Assembly: GCF_900115655.1 (NCBI RefSeq)
Contig: NZ_FOXF01000016.1
Coordinates: forward strand, 1 to 47,942
DNA: 47,942 nucleotides
Source: Ruminobacter amylophilus
GTDB taxonomy: Bacteria > Pseudomonadota > Gammaproteobacteria > Enterobacterales > Succinivibrionaceae
Direction: 5' to 3'
Shown piece after piece: positions 1 to 8,327 of this stretch. The notes below the pieces were generated by a model. It saw only the letters and a program-made list of their open reading frames with translations. It ran no database searches and was not told where the DNA came from. The position numbers and the translations under genes were made by a program. Position 1 is the first letter of the stretch. Every line of letters starts with the position of its first letter.

Positions 1-222
1 CTCTGTGATTCATACTGGCAGTCATCAACGGTACGCCGGATGTTCCTCATATGACTCGTTCTGATTATTACTACACGATAAATAAAATTGACAAGGACGA
101 AAAGAATCAGGAACTTACAGAAAAGATCAAGGCAATATATGCTGAACATAAGAAGCGTTACGGCTATCGTCGTATCAGCCTAGAATTGGTTCTCCGAGGT
201 TACAATGTAAATCATAAAAAGG
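1..222 (+). pseudogene. IS3-family transposase (OrfB) fragment
   Basis: The plus-strand frame carries a piece of an IS3-family OrfB transposase: a DYYY segment followed by an EKIKAIYAEHKKRYGYRRI-type stretch, which is the conserved region just before the DDE catalytic domain of IS150-like elements. The frame is interrupted by a stop at about position 6 on the left, and similarity ends near the residues NHKKA at about position 220. None of the DDE catalytic residues is present, so this is a dead remnant. It abuts a truncated rhuM gene on the opposite strand, so the IS piece marks an old insertion or deletion breakpoint. Family assignment rests on recalled motif similarity. Confidence 0.72.
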
Positions 223-498
223 CAACTCCCGTGAAACGGTTCTGCTTCCTTCCTGACGAACCTGTCGGAATTTCCGACAGGTTGAAATTTCATCAAGTTC
301 TCCTTCTTCATATATATGAGCAATATGCTCAACAATATTTGTTCTAGAGGTTTTAAACAATTCCACCATTTGTTGCTGTGATAACCATACAGTTTCATCA
401 ACAAAGCGGACATCGATCTTTGTTTTACCATCTTCAGCTTGGTAAATGATTACATCACCTTGGTTGTCACTAGGAATAAGATCTTGTTTATTAGTCAT
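223..498 (-). pseudogene. RhuM-family protein, 3'-truncated
   Basis: The minus-strand frame starts at 498 and encodes a typical RhuM (virulence-associated) N-terminus: an IIYQAEDGKTKIDVR segment, then ETVWLSQQQMVELF and TSRTNIVEHI, which is an HTH-like region, and then FRQVRQEGSRTV. Family members continue well past this point (usually more than 300 residues), but here the similarity stops after RELPFYD, exactly where the IS3 fragment begins. The frame then runs into IS DNA and ends at 175. RhuM genes are often embedded in type I restriction loci, and here the start lies 2 bp downstream of the hsdS stop codon, so it was probably co-transcribed with hsdS. Function of the family is unclear; this copy is probably dead. 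Confidence 0.78.
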
Positions 499-500
499 AA

Positions 501-1859
501 TTACAAATTTTGATCCTCGTTTTCCTCTTCACACTTAGAGTCTTCATAGATAATGTTATATTCGTCATCACATACGTGCTCAGGAATTATTGTGTCACGA
601 ACATCAATTTTGCCTGTAACGGTATCAGCAATGACTCGCTCTTTGAGTTCATTCAGCAAAGTAATTTCTTTAATTAGAATATCTTCGCAACGTTTCGTAT
701 TCACTTTAAAAAAGTTGATATTCGCAATTATTTCTTTTTGTTCATCTATAGGGGGAATAGGAAGTTCTATTGAATTAAAGTCATTCGTGTATAATCGCCA
801 AAAGCCTTCAACAACGCCTCGTACGCGAGTTCTCAACTCGCCACGACACTTATTGCTCTTCAATACTATTTCAGCAAAAGAAGGAAGAATTCTTTCCGAC
901 TTTGGTTTAAGTACTGTGTAATCAGGACTAATCACCCCATACTGAGGCGATAATGAAAATACTCCTAAGTGAGCCTTAAGTCTATTTAAAACAAGGTCGT
1001 TCTCATAACACAGTTTGCCTCCTTTATATGATTCTGAAAGCAATCTTCGTTCATCTAGTTGGCTATCAGGAATAAGACCATATTTCTGGCTCATAGAAAG
1101 ATGTTGTTCCTTTCCATCTTCTGAACGTTCATCTCTTTCAGAAAACAAAAATTTACACCTTATGGTTTCCCAATGTTTTGGTATATCTTTTATCCACTCA
1201 ATACCTGAATCTTTCATTTCAACATTTGTATTAATCCCATGTGTTATAACCTCAGAGATATGAGCGTCCAATTTTTCACGAAATAATACTATTTGCTTCT
1301 TTTTTATGCGTATCAACTTATTGATACACGAAACCTTCCAATCCAGAAATTTCACGATCTGATCTTGTTCGGAACGGGGAGGAACTGGATAAAACTGAGA
1401 GGCAAACACTTCAAAACGGAAGTCAGAAGAACGTTCTCTTATTCCTCGATATAGAGACTGTATATAGCCAGTCCTAGCCATTTCACGTAATAACATTGCA
1501 TAGTATTGATTATTACTATCACCTTTAGCTTGACACACACTATATACGGGGGTTCCTTTTCCATCAGAATCTGAAACACCTATCGAACCTGCAAATGCAT
1601 CCATGACATGGATAACCAGATCACCTTTGCGAATCCCTTGATAACCAATTTCCTTCAAGGACTCGGTAAAACCTGAAATTCTACGATTTTTTCTTAAAGT
1701 TACTGTTCCATCACGAAAACATGTTACAACTTCATCGAATTCCCTCACTGGACGTTGCATTTTTGCAAACAAGTTTTTCCCTCGCATCAACCCCCAATAT
1801 GCAGGTATTCTTTCTATCCATGGAACGGGATTATCCGTGTATTCACTGTATTTATTCAT
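501..1859 (-). CDS. hsdS: Type I restriction-modification specificity subunit HsdS
   Basis: This is a 452-residue HsdS, which recognises the DNA target for type I restriction-modification complexes. It has the expected duplicated layout: TRD1 at about residues 10-170, ending in the PVPPRSEQDQIVKFL box; a helical spacer at about 175-215 rich in Lys and Leu; TRD2 starting at DSGIEWIKDIPKHWE and ending in the PIPPIDEQKEI box; and a second helical spacer ending in LKERVIADTVTGKIDV. I take the ATG at 1859 rather than the TTG three bases upstream because it overlaps the hsdM stop as TGATG, a usual coupling. It is followed 2 bp later by rhuM. The gene looks intact, but its methylase partner is truncated and no hsdR is visible here, so it is probably orphaned unless partners lie elsewhere. 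Confidence 0.9.
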   Translation of the reverse strand: MNKYSEYTDNPVPWIERIPAYWGLMRGKNLFAKMQRPVREFDEVVTCFRDGTVTLRKNRRISGFTESLKEIGYQGIRKGDLVIHVMDAFAGSIGVSDSDGKGTPVYSVCQAKGDSNNQYYAMLLREMARTGYIQSLYRGIRERSSDFRFEVFASQFYPVPPRSEQDQIVKFLDWKVSCINKLIRIKKKQIVLFREKLDAHISEVITHGINTNVEMKDSGIEWIKDIPKHWETIRCKFLFSERDERSEDGKEQHLSMSQKYGLIPDSQLDERRLLSESYKGGKLCYENDLVLNRLKAHLGVFSLSPQYGVISPDYTVLKPKSERILPSFAEIVLKSNKCRGELRTRVRGVVEGFWRLYTNDFNSIELPIPPIDEQKEIIANINFFKVNTKRCEDILIKEITLLNELKERVIADTVTGKIDVRDTIIPEHVCDDEYNIIYEDSKCEEENEDQNL

Positions 1860-2182
1860 CAAAGCCCCTCCATAATTTCAGCAAGCACACCATCTGCTTC
1901 CTTTTCTAGAGCTTTTAGACTTTCCAATATGTCACTCATTTCACGCAGTTCTACAGGCTTGTAGAAATATTTGGTAAAGCTGATTTCATAACCGATAACT
2001 GTTTTCTTTTCATCTACATAAGCATCAGGAGCGTAAGACAATACTTCATTCTTCATGAAAGCATCAATACCGCCTTCATAGGTGAATGGCACGATTTCAA
2101 ATTCACCGCATGATACCACAGTGCATACACAATATTCCGAGCAGAATTTCGCAAAATCGAAAAAACAATAGACTTTGCGCAA
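1859..2182 (-). pseudogene. hsdM: Type I methyltransferase HsdM, C-terminal fragment
   Basis: This minus-strand frame encodes about 107 residues matching the extreme C-terminus of class I HsdM methylases, including the PFTYEGGIDAFMKNEVL and APDAYVDEKKTVIGYEI segments and the KPVELREMSDI tail. A complete HsdM is about 500 residues with SAM-binding and NPPF motifs. None of that is present, and the frame begins only at a chance TTG near 2182. Upstream lies unrelated DNA with a gene on the other strand, so the 5' four-fifths was lost in a rearrangement at about 2185. It overlaps the hsdS start by one base, preserving the ancestral hsdM-hsdS coupling. Confidence 0.85.
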
Positions 2183-2299
2183 TTTCTATGCTATTTAAAG
2201 TTCTATTCTCTTTATTTATCACTCACATACAACTTGCTATCCAGCCACCTTAAAGGGATATATATGTACCGACCTAAGACAACAAAGGAAGGTACAATC

Positions 2300-2947
2300 A
2301 TGCAAACAAATATTAGATTCTATTTACAGCCAAAGCAGAGACCTAAACTCGCTGAAGAAATAGCCACGGCACTCCGTGCCATTCCGTGCTATCAGAAAGT
2401 ACCGAGCATGGCTTACAAAATCGGAGACTGCACTTTAGAAAAGGACGGAACCTTACGAATTCCGGATACTGTAGATAAGGAAACAATTGAACGTCTGCTT
2501 ATCCACTTAGCTGACAAGGGATTTACCGGAAGCACGGAACAGACTGAGGATAGGCTTATCATATCCATGCCCAAAAACAGCTTCACCGAATCGGCTCTCG
2601 CCAATCTGCAGAAACTGATTGAGAACAAATCAGAACTGCTTGCACGAGCGTTTGTTACTGATAAGCTGGCTCTTGAAATCACGGAGGATAATGTAAGCTT
2701 TGCCTGGTTTCAGTTCACCACCAATCCCGATGAGGTGTCTGCCTACACTGAGTTTGTGAGCAGACTCTGCGATCTGGCAAGGAAGCTTAAACGGGTATCC
2801 TCCTGCACCAATCAGTCCGACAATGACAAGTACGCATTCAGGTGCTTTCTGCTAAGGCTAGGTTTCATCGGTGACGAGTACAAAAAAGCCCGTAAGGTTC
2901 TGCTTAAAAACCTCACGGGCAATTCTGCATTCCGCTACGATAAGTAA
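2300..2947 (+). CDS. Hypothetical protein of Firmicutes 'virulence-related' type
   Basis: A 215-residue soluble protein of unknown function. I chose the ATG at 2300 because an AAGGAAGG ribosome-binding site lies about 7 bases upstream; the open frame extends back to about 2234 without a good site. There is no signal peptide or membrane segment. The sequence resembles proteins annotated 'virulence-related' in conjugative elements of gut Clostridia, but that is recollection only and no enzymatic motif is visible. It replaces the 5' part of hsdM and is followed by a strong terminator. Position among IS, restriction and primase remnants suggests it came in with an integrative element. Confidence 0.6.
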   Translation: MQTNIRFYLQPKQRPKLAEEIATALRAIPCYQKVPSMAYKIGDCTLEKDGTLRIPDTVDKETIERLLIHLADKGFTGSTEQTEDRLIISMPKNSFTESALANLQKLIENKSELLARAFVTDKLALEITEDNVSFAWFQFTTNPDEVSAYTEFVSRLCDLARKLKRVSSCTNQSDNDKYAFRCFLLRLGFIGDEYKKARKVLLKNLTGNSAFRYDK

Positions 2948-2960
2948 AGCGATTCTAATG

Positions 2961-2990
2961 GTGCTCTGCTACTTTATGCGGAGCACTTTT
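2961..2990 (+). terminator. Rho-independent terminator
   Basis: GTGCTCTGC pairs with GCGGAGCAC across an 8-base loop and is followed by TTTT. It lies 13 bp after the stop of the plus-strand gene ending at 2947 and most likely ends its transcript. A second inverted repeat, GCCCGTAAGGTT/AACCTCACGGGC, sits inside the 3' coding end at about 2887-2922. Confidence 0.75.
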
Positions 2991-3073
2991 ACCGCCTCAT
3001 TGCGGATCAGTTTACCGTCAAGAAGCTCGTAGGCTAAATAGCCAATCTGCCCATTGATGGTGTTAACCTCCGG
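2969..3073 (-). pseudogene. Unrecognised coding fragment in frame with upstream gene
   Basis: After the TAG stop of the minus-strand gene at 3074-3700, the same frame stays open for 34 codons to a stop at 2969-2971. The translation looks protein-like (contains TINGQIGYLAYELLDGKL and an RNEAV tail), with no start codon of its own. It could be the last piece of an unrelated mobile-element gene joined by deletion, or the former C-terminus of the upstream gene beyond a nonsense mutation. I do not recognise the family. It overlaps the plus-strand terminator at 2961-2990. Confidence 0.35.
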
Positions 3074-3700
3074 CTACATACTGTCAAAGTCAAATTTTGT
3101 AGACACCATTCTGTCATTTTCATCAAATATAACTAACAGATATCTGGAATAGATATCACCACGTCCCCTAACCATCAATTTATCAGATTTCTCTTTAAGA
3201 ATTTCTCGTGTTTCTTCCCTAGTCATACCGGGTTTTAATTTGAAGGACAACTGGCGAAGAAGAGAATGCTCTTTTAACATTTCGTCAGCTTCATCCCAAT
3301 AATGCTCTCTTGCCACCAGACAGGAGGGGCCATTGTCCTTATCCCAGATTACTGCAATATTGAGCTCATTACACTGATATGATGATGCAGCTGTTTCATC
3401 AGGAGTAAACTTGCTTTTATCAAAAATATTGAAAAAATGCTTTTCATATTTTGGGTATATTAATTTTCCGTTATACCAGACTTCAAAAAAGCCCTTTTCC
3501 ATTCCCAAAAATTCAACCGACTCGAGAAGTCCGTTTTCATCATAATCCAAACGCATACTGTAGTCTCTATAGATATCCGATCTTCCTTTAAACCACGGAG
3601 TATAAGTTGCATTCCCCATTGCCTTTCTGGCATCTTCCCTTGTCATATTGAAGACCAGATCTCCTATTGATTTATTTGGTATCCATTCAAAAACTTTCAT
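3074..3700 (-). CDS. Hypothetical protein with two similar halves (immunity-like)
   Basis: A 208-residue cytoplasmic protein of unknown function. The ATG at 3700 is supported by a GGGAGG site 6 bases upstream. The protein is built of two related modules. Residues about 12-70 carry NMTREDARKAMG, GRSDIYRDYSMRL and DENGLLESVEF; residues about 150-208 carry PGMTREETREIL, GRGDIYSRYLLVIF and DENDRMVSTKF. This pattern (an MTRE helix followed by strands) recalls the SmpA/BLIP-like fold and small immunity proteins of polymorphic toxin systems, but that is inference from the pattern. No toxin gene is visible next to it. Neighbours are mobile-element remnants, so it is probably accessory DNA. Confidence 0.7.
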   Translation of the reverse strand: MKVFEWIPNKSIGDLVFNMTREDARKAMGNATYTPWFKGRSDIYRDYSMRLDYDENGLLESVEFLGMEKGFFEVWYNGKLIYPKYEKHFFNIFDKSKFTPDETAASSYQCNELNIAVIWDKDNGPSCLVAREHYWDEADEMLKEHSLLRQLSFKLKPGMTREETREILKEKSDKLMVRGRGDIYSRYLLVIFDENDRMVSTKFDFDSM

Positions 3701-3775
3701 ATTAAACCTCCCAATTATTGTTTTCTAATCTGTTTACGAATTTCAGCATTTCTTTGATTTCTCTAAAGTACCGCC

Positions 3776-4009
3776 TTAACCTCTGCGAACGGTCATATCT
3801 GCAAAGCTGGTATTAAGATGTTCAGCCAGCGTGTTTCTGAACTCTCTGGCGGTCTTGAAATAACCGTGATTGTTATCGGCACACCATGCTTTATAGACGT
3901 CATACACTTTCCCGGTAGTGCATTGGTCGGAGATCTTTCCGTCCTCACGTTCCATCATGCACTCATGGTAGAAAGCGATAACGGTATTGTTCTCGTATCT
4001 GTACATCAT
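3776..4009 (-). pseudogene. Phage/ICE primase-helicase C-terminal fragment
   Basis: A 77-residue minus-strand frame resembling the C-terminal domain of P4-type phage/plasmid primases: an FYHEC segment, then KVYDVYKAWCADNNHGYFKTAREFRNTL, which is the small winged-helix-like tail after the D5/SF3 helicase. Complete proteins are 450-900 residues with Walker motifs, none of which are here. No ribosome-binding site precedes the ATG pair at 4004-4009. It is best read as the leftover 3' end of an integrated element that once extended rightwards. Similarity is judged by eye, so the assignment is moderate. Confidence 0.6.
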
Positions 4010-4110
4010 TCATATACAAATTCACTCACCACGATACCGCATGAAACGGGAGTTTTTCAACGATATGCAACGATATGAATGACCATCAGATACGCTCCGA
4101 AAAGAAGAAT

Positions 4111-5334
4111 TCAGAACAGTTCCTCAACATTCCGATGCAGTCTTCCTGCAGTCTCCTCCTTCCCGATACCGAAAATTTCAGAAAGCCTTTCGACTATATG
4201 AATCAGAAGATCCGGTGAAGCCGCGGACCTGCGGCGTGGTGAAAAACATGAATCATCCGCTGATGCCTGTTCTCCGCCGCTGTCAGTGTCGGGAGCTGAA
4301 GATGAAGAGTTTTCAGGAAGATTCATGTACATGTACGGATAATCGGTTTCCAGAACCAGATTATCGATTCCCGCATACCGTACCGCCTCCTCCAGTTTAT
4401 GAGACTCTGTCGCCAGAAGCATTGGACCGATACCGAGTTTTAACCCCCTGCGGAGATACTGTTCGGCTCTTGAGGAATTTCCGGTAAAGGCATGGATGAT
4501 TCCTTTTACCCGGTTGAGTCTTTTCAGCTCGTGCAGTATCTCATTGTCTCCACCGACACCGTGAATATTGACCGGAAGATGATTTTCCACGGCAAAGATC
4601 AGATGTTCATGCAGAGCTTCCGTCTGAACATCCAGCGGAACTGTATCCCTGAATCTTTTATCTATACCGATTTCCCCGACAAAAAGCTTCTTTACCGGAT
4701 GTCCGTCTGCAGTGACGGATTTTTCCTCCGGAGCGGCCGGACTTTCTGAAAAAACTCTCCTGATGAGTTCATACTCAGTCTTAAGTTTTTCACGTGAAAA
4801 ATCCCCGGCATACATTGGATGAACTCCCATACCGCAAAAGATTTCAGGGAAAGACGCATCAGCATGAGCTTTACTGAAAACCCGTAAAAGACGCAGATTT
4901 CTAAGTCCTTCAAAGTGCGTAACCGCAGGCGCCATGATTTCTGAAACGGAGGCTTCTGCAGATCGTAAAAGAAGACGTTCAAGCTCTTCAAAAACCTCTC
5001 TGCCTGAATTTCCGGTGAGCTTTACGAGAGCTTCAGTAAACGCATCGACCTCTCCTTCGTCCCGGCACAGCAGAAAATCATCCCTTACGACAGGCATTTC
5101 ACCGTTTAAGGAGCAGGCGTTAAAAACCGAGGGGTAAAGACTTATGAGACGGGAATCAGCCGTTCGGAAAATATGACAGTGAGTATCGGTAATACCGCAG
5201 GAAACGTCTGATAATGAAATTTTGTCTGAAACGGAGGAGTCATCACCTCTCAGAGCCTTCGATTCATTCGGGGCCGATGCGGAAAACTGCACGGGATACT
5301 CCTCTTTCTGTAACGGAACGGATAATGACGGCAC
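4111..5334 (-). CDS. TatD-family metal-dependent hydrolase with insertions
   Basis: This encodes a TatD/amidohydrolase-fold protein, the family of metal-dependent DNases and phosphoesterases. Signature motifs are present in order: TDTHCH (metal-binding HxH) at about residue 50, FVGEIGID (metal Glu) at about 218, VNIHGVGG at about 255, IHAFTG at about 279 and LETDYPYM at about 330. At 407 residues it is much longer than the usual 260. The extra length lies between the HxH and GEIG motifs and in a Ser/Asp-rich loop of about 30 residues after LETDYP. The start is uncertain: I use the GTG at 5334, which lacks a clear ribosome-binding site, and no ATG precedes the HxH motif. A canonical TatD is also present at 15063-15851, so this is probably a divergent paralogue. 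Confidence 0.82.
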   Translation of the reverse strand: MPSLSVPLQKEEYPVQFSASAPNESKALRGDDSSVSDKISLSDVSCGITDTHCHIFRTADSRLISLYPSVFNACSLNGEMPVVRDDFLLCRDEGEVDAFTEALVKLTGNSGREVFEELERLLLRSAEASVSEIMAPAVTHFEGLRNLRLLRVFSKAHADASFPEIFCGMGVHPMYAGDFSREKLKTEYELIRRVFSESPAAPEEKSVTADGHPVKKLFVGEIGIDKRFRDTVPLDVQTEALHEHLIFAVENHLPVNIHGVGGDNEILHELKRLNRVKGIIHAFTGNSSRAEQYLRRGLKLGIGPMLLATESHKLEEAVRYAGIDNLVLETDYPYMYMNLPENSSSSAPDTDSGGEQASADDSCFSPRRRSAASPDLLIHIVERLSEIFGIGKEETAGRLHRNVEELF

Positions 5335-5636
5335 GGATATGAACTAAAACAGCCCCTGCTCCCCGGCATCGGAAGTCTGAACTGAAAACATAAACTGAAG
5401 GCTCCGGTATTTTTCAGGATGCGACAGACTCACTGACCTTCCGAGAACAGGTCATGCTGTGACAGGCTGTTTTCTTTTCTGCAGTATTCGTGCCGCCTTC
5501 AGGCAGGTTATGAAATACCCTCCGGTGAAAATACATCACCGGCAAACGGTTCTGAAGAAAAGACCGGGCATCACGGTTCTAGAGAACTGAATGCTCATGC
5601 AGTCTGTTTATAAGGCGTCTCTGACGGATATTCCTT
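5335..5636. other. Intergenic, no gene seen
   Basis: About 300 bp between two minus-strand genes. I see no coding frame with a start and ribosome-binding site, and no clear terminator. Confidence 0.5.
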
Positions 5637-6419
5637 TTAATTCTTCTTAGTCTGTTCAAGATTGTAGACCACGCTGACATTATCGGTAAATACAAGTTTG
5701 TCCGGAGAGTAGACCGCTGAATCAGCGGCACTGTTGGACATCATCATTCCTTTACTCATCATTCGGGGCTGCACATAATCATGTGATGCTCCGTATGACG
5801 GAGTATTATAAGAAATCGAGGCTATGGTTCCGAGCCTGACGCCGAGCGCACCTGTAATCTGTCTGGCTTTTGAGGCCGCATCGGCTACCGCATCAAGACG
5901 GGCTTTTTCCATAACCGGAGCCGGATTTTCCAGCTCGTAGGAAATGTCATAAATATTGTTTATGCCTGAAGCAACTGCTATATCGAGGACTTTGGAAATC
6001 TGTTCGAAATCTCTGATTTTAACCACTACCGTTCTGCTGGCACTGTAGCCTGATACGCGTCGTTCACTGGTCTTGCTGTCATAAACGTAATCAGGATTAA
6101 CACTGATGCTTTCAGCCTTTATGCTGCCGTCATCCTTTCTGATGCTGTCTTTTAAAGAGGAATCCTTTTTCAGTCCGTCAATGAAAGCCGATACTGATTT
6201 TTCAACGGCTTTTCTGGCTGTTTCCGCTGATTCAGACTGAACGGTGGCCGCAACACGAACGTATGCCACGTCAGGCTGAGCCTTTACTGAAGAATAACCC
6301 TGGATGGAGATGGTCCCCTGCTTTTCATCGCAGTCCGCATAAGATGAAGCTCCGGTGCAGATAAACACACCTGCAAGAAGCATTTCAGTAATAATGGATG
6401 ATGTTTTTGATCTAAACAT
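5637..6419 (-). CDS. SIMPL/DUF541 periplasmic protein, YggE-like
   Basis: An exported protein of the SIMPL (DUF541) family, which includes E. coli YggE, a periplasmic protein linked to oxidative-stress defence. The N-terminus is a signal peptide (basic start, hydrophobic LLAGVFICTGASSYA, cleavage near SYA-DC). The mature part begins ISIQGYSSVKAQPDVA, the family's hallmark first strand. It continues with helix ARKAVEKSVSAFI, the SGYSASRTVVVKIRD strand and the EKARLDAVADAASKARQI helix. I prefer the ATG at 6419 over a TTG at 6434; a GGGA element lies about 11 bases upstream. Length (260) fits the family (about 245). It is monocistronic, with about 250 bp of AT-rich DNA upstream that probably holds its promoter. 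Confidence 0.85.
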   Translation of the reverse strand: MFRSKTSSIITEMLLAGVFICTGASSYADCDEKQGTISIQGYSSVKAQPDVAYVRVAATVQSESAETARKAVEKSVSAFIDGLKKDSSLKDSIRKDDGSIKAESISVNPDYVYDSKTSERRVSGYSASRTVVVKIRDFEQISKVLDIAVASGINNIYDISYELENPAPVMEKARLDAVADAASKARQITGALGVRLGTIASISYNTPSYGASHDYVQPRMMSKGMMMSNSAADSAVYSPDKLVFTDNVSVVYNLEQTKKN

Positions 6420-6674
6420 AATCTTTAATCCCAATCATGGTAATCCGTACACTACCACTTACTTAATCTTACAACCAAAACAACATGCATTTTTTTATCG
6501 ATATCAAAAAAACGCAAATTGACAGACAGACACAAATTAGCACATATTCAGTACAAAGGCTACATAAAAATCCGATAAACACGGGCATCTGAAAGCTACC
6601 GGATTTACCTGATACCGGTAATACGGGAGCTGTCAGCACTCACTTTCAGCTGAAAACTTGCAATCGGCTTCGTC

Positions 6675-6927
6675 TCATTCCGTCATACTTTCAATTAGCA
6701 CACCTGCATTAGTGCCTAAACTGTTCTTCAGTTCATTGACTTCCGTAGTATATTTTTTTGAATTATTTATCGCTGTATGGACTTTATCCTTATAATTATC
6801 ATCAAACTTCAGTCCGGTTTTGCTGTATGAACCGCCAGGACATTCCTTCAATACCGATTCTACATTTGATTTTGGGCTCCAGACTATCTTCTTCCGAACG
6901 TTTGCCGTATTCACGATCAATTCTCAT
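6675..6927 (-). pseudogene. Broken RloB-like partner gene
   Basis: Two pieces of an RloB-like protein appear to be fused out of frame. An ATG at 6927, 2 bp after the ATPase stop (TAATAATG), opens a frame with REYGKRSEE and KIKCRIGIEG, which resembles the RloB N-terminus before its EGE/TEPNYF motif. That frame stops at 6802. The overlapping frame, open to 6675, carries KTGLKFDDNYKDKVHTAIN and GTNAGVLIESM, resembling the RloB C-terminus. RloB proteins are about 200 residues, so an internal deletion of roughly 100 codons with a frameshift explains the remnant. RloB carries the TOPRIM-like nuclease of RloAB/AbiL-type pairs; without it the module should be inactive. The assignment is by eye. Confidence 0.5.
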
Positions 6928-6929
6928 TA

Positions 6930-8327
6930 TTAATCTTCCCCATCTTCATAATCAGGGTATATAGAATCAAACAGCGGTACAGCCCCGTACCTGCCGTCCA
7001 AATAAGCGACATCTATTCTCTTGTCAAATCTTTCCTTGAAACAATCAAAAGGCACTATGGCAGAAGCCCCGTTTTCTTTTCTATCGATGAAATAAATTTC
7101 ATCCTGTCTGAGTAAATTAAGATTTAAAAGCCTGCTTTCGTGAGTTGTTATTACTAACTGTATATTATTTTTTCTGGCGATTCTCAGAAATGTTTTTACG
7201 AAATAAAGGGTGAGCTGGGGATGCAGACTGCGATCTAATTCATCAATGATGAATAATGAATTCTCTTCAGCAAATAATACAGATAATAAATCCAACAGTC
7301 TTCTTGTTCCATCAGACTCTTCCCCAAGAGAAAATTTCACATCAGAAACACCAAAATGTTCAAAACAGATTTCCTTGAATTTGATTTCATCACCATTAAT
7401 AGAAATTAATATCAAATTACCATTAATGTTTACACGCAGAACTCTGCTATCTCTTCCGGATAAAGCTTCTGTTCTTTGCCTGCCTAAAAATTCTATCGTC
7501 TTATCAACATCGTCCCGAAGTCTGTAACTCACTTTATCAAAGGCCTGCTCTTTTGAAATTTCGTGTGAAATAATTTTGGAAATTCCTGTGTCAAAACTTG
7601 TCAGTGCCTTCATCAAATCTGAAAAATTATCAAAAGACAATGTATCGTATCCAGTGACTGGTGTATTAGGATATAAAATATTTATATTTGAAATCCAGTT
7701 ATAAACTTCTCTTAAAATTCCAAGTTTTCCATCATTTTTATAGAGTTCAGCCTTATTGGACACAATCTCCTTAAGAAAAAGTTTATAGTAAACATGACTG
7801 TAGTCATCCAAATAAATATTCATTCGTCCTGCTATATCAGAGTTCAGGTAATTATCATTAAAATATGAAGTTCCATCATCAGTTTTTCGAGTAAAGATAG
7901 TTTCATCTTCATTTTTACCCAATCTGATTAGCCATTCTTCCTTTATTTTCTTTTCAAATATTGAAATTTCAAAGCCGTATGCATAAACAGAATCATTTAT
8001 AAGTATTTCAAATTCAAAGTATGAATTTCTGTCTTTACCTGATGGATTAAGTCGAAAATAATTATTTCTGTTTGAATCAGCAAAAGAATTTTCTGTGCCC
8101 TGAAGAAGAATTGTAACGGCATAATGAATAGCCTTAATCAGATTTGACTTTCCTGATGCATTTGCCCCAAAAATTGAAGCAAACTTGAGTATTTTAAAAT
8201 CCTTTGCTGAATACAAACGATCTTTATGATTTTTTACATTTCCTGATATCATGGAGAATGACTGATTATCACTTATTGAGCAGAAGTTCCCCACATTGAA
8301 ACGCACCAGCATACCTGAAACACTCAT
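6930..8327 (-). CDS. RloA-like AAA/ABC-type ATPase (COG1106-like)
   Basis: A 465-residue SMC/ABC-type ATPase of the RloA/AbiLi class, usually paired with a nuclease-like RloB in anti-phage or abortive-infection modules. Visible motifs are Walker A GANASGKSN at about residues 54-62, a signature-like GEESDGTRRLLDLL before Walker B LFIIDELD at about 360-366, the switch His in TTHES, and the C-terminal YLDGRYGAVPLF block typical of this family. I prefer the ATG at 8327 (AAGAAG upstream) to a TTG at 8348. The ATPase looks intact, but the downstream partner (6675-6927) is broken. The locus sits between yggE-like and rsx genes and is AT-richer than the rsx genes, suggesting acquisition. Confidence 0.82.
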   Translation of the reverse strand: MSVSGMLVRFNVGNFCSISDNQSFSMISGNVKNHKDRLYSAKDFKILKFASIFGANASGKSNLIKAIHYAVTILLQGTENSFADSNRNNYFRLNPSGKDRNSYFEFEILINDSVYAYGFEISIFEKKIKEEWLIRLGKNEDETIFTRKTDDGTSYFNDNYLNSDIAGRMNIYLDDYSHVYYKLFLKEIVSNKAELYKNDGKLGILREVYNWISNINILYPNTPVTGYDTLSFDNFSDLMKALTSFDTGISKIISHEISKEQAFDKVSYRLRDDVDKTIEFLGRQRTEALSGRDSRVLRVNINGNLILISINGDEIKFKEICFEHFGVSDVKFSLGEESDGTRRLLDLLSVLFAEENSLFIIDELDRSLHPQLTLYFVKTFLRIARKNNIQLVITTHESRLLNLNLLRQDEIYFIDRKENGASAIVPFDCFKERFDKRIDVAYLDGRYGAVPLFDSIYPDYEDGED

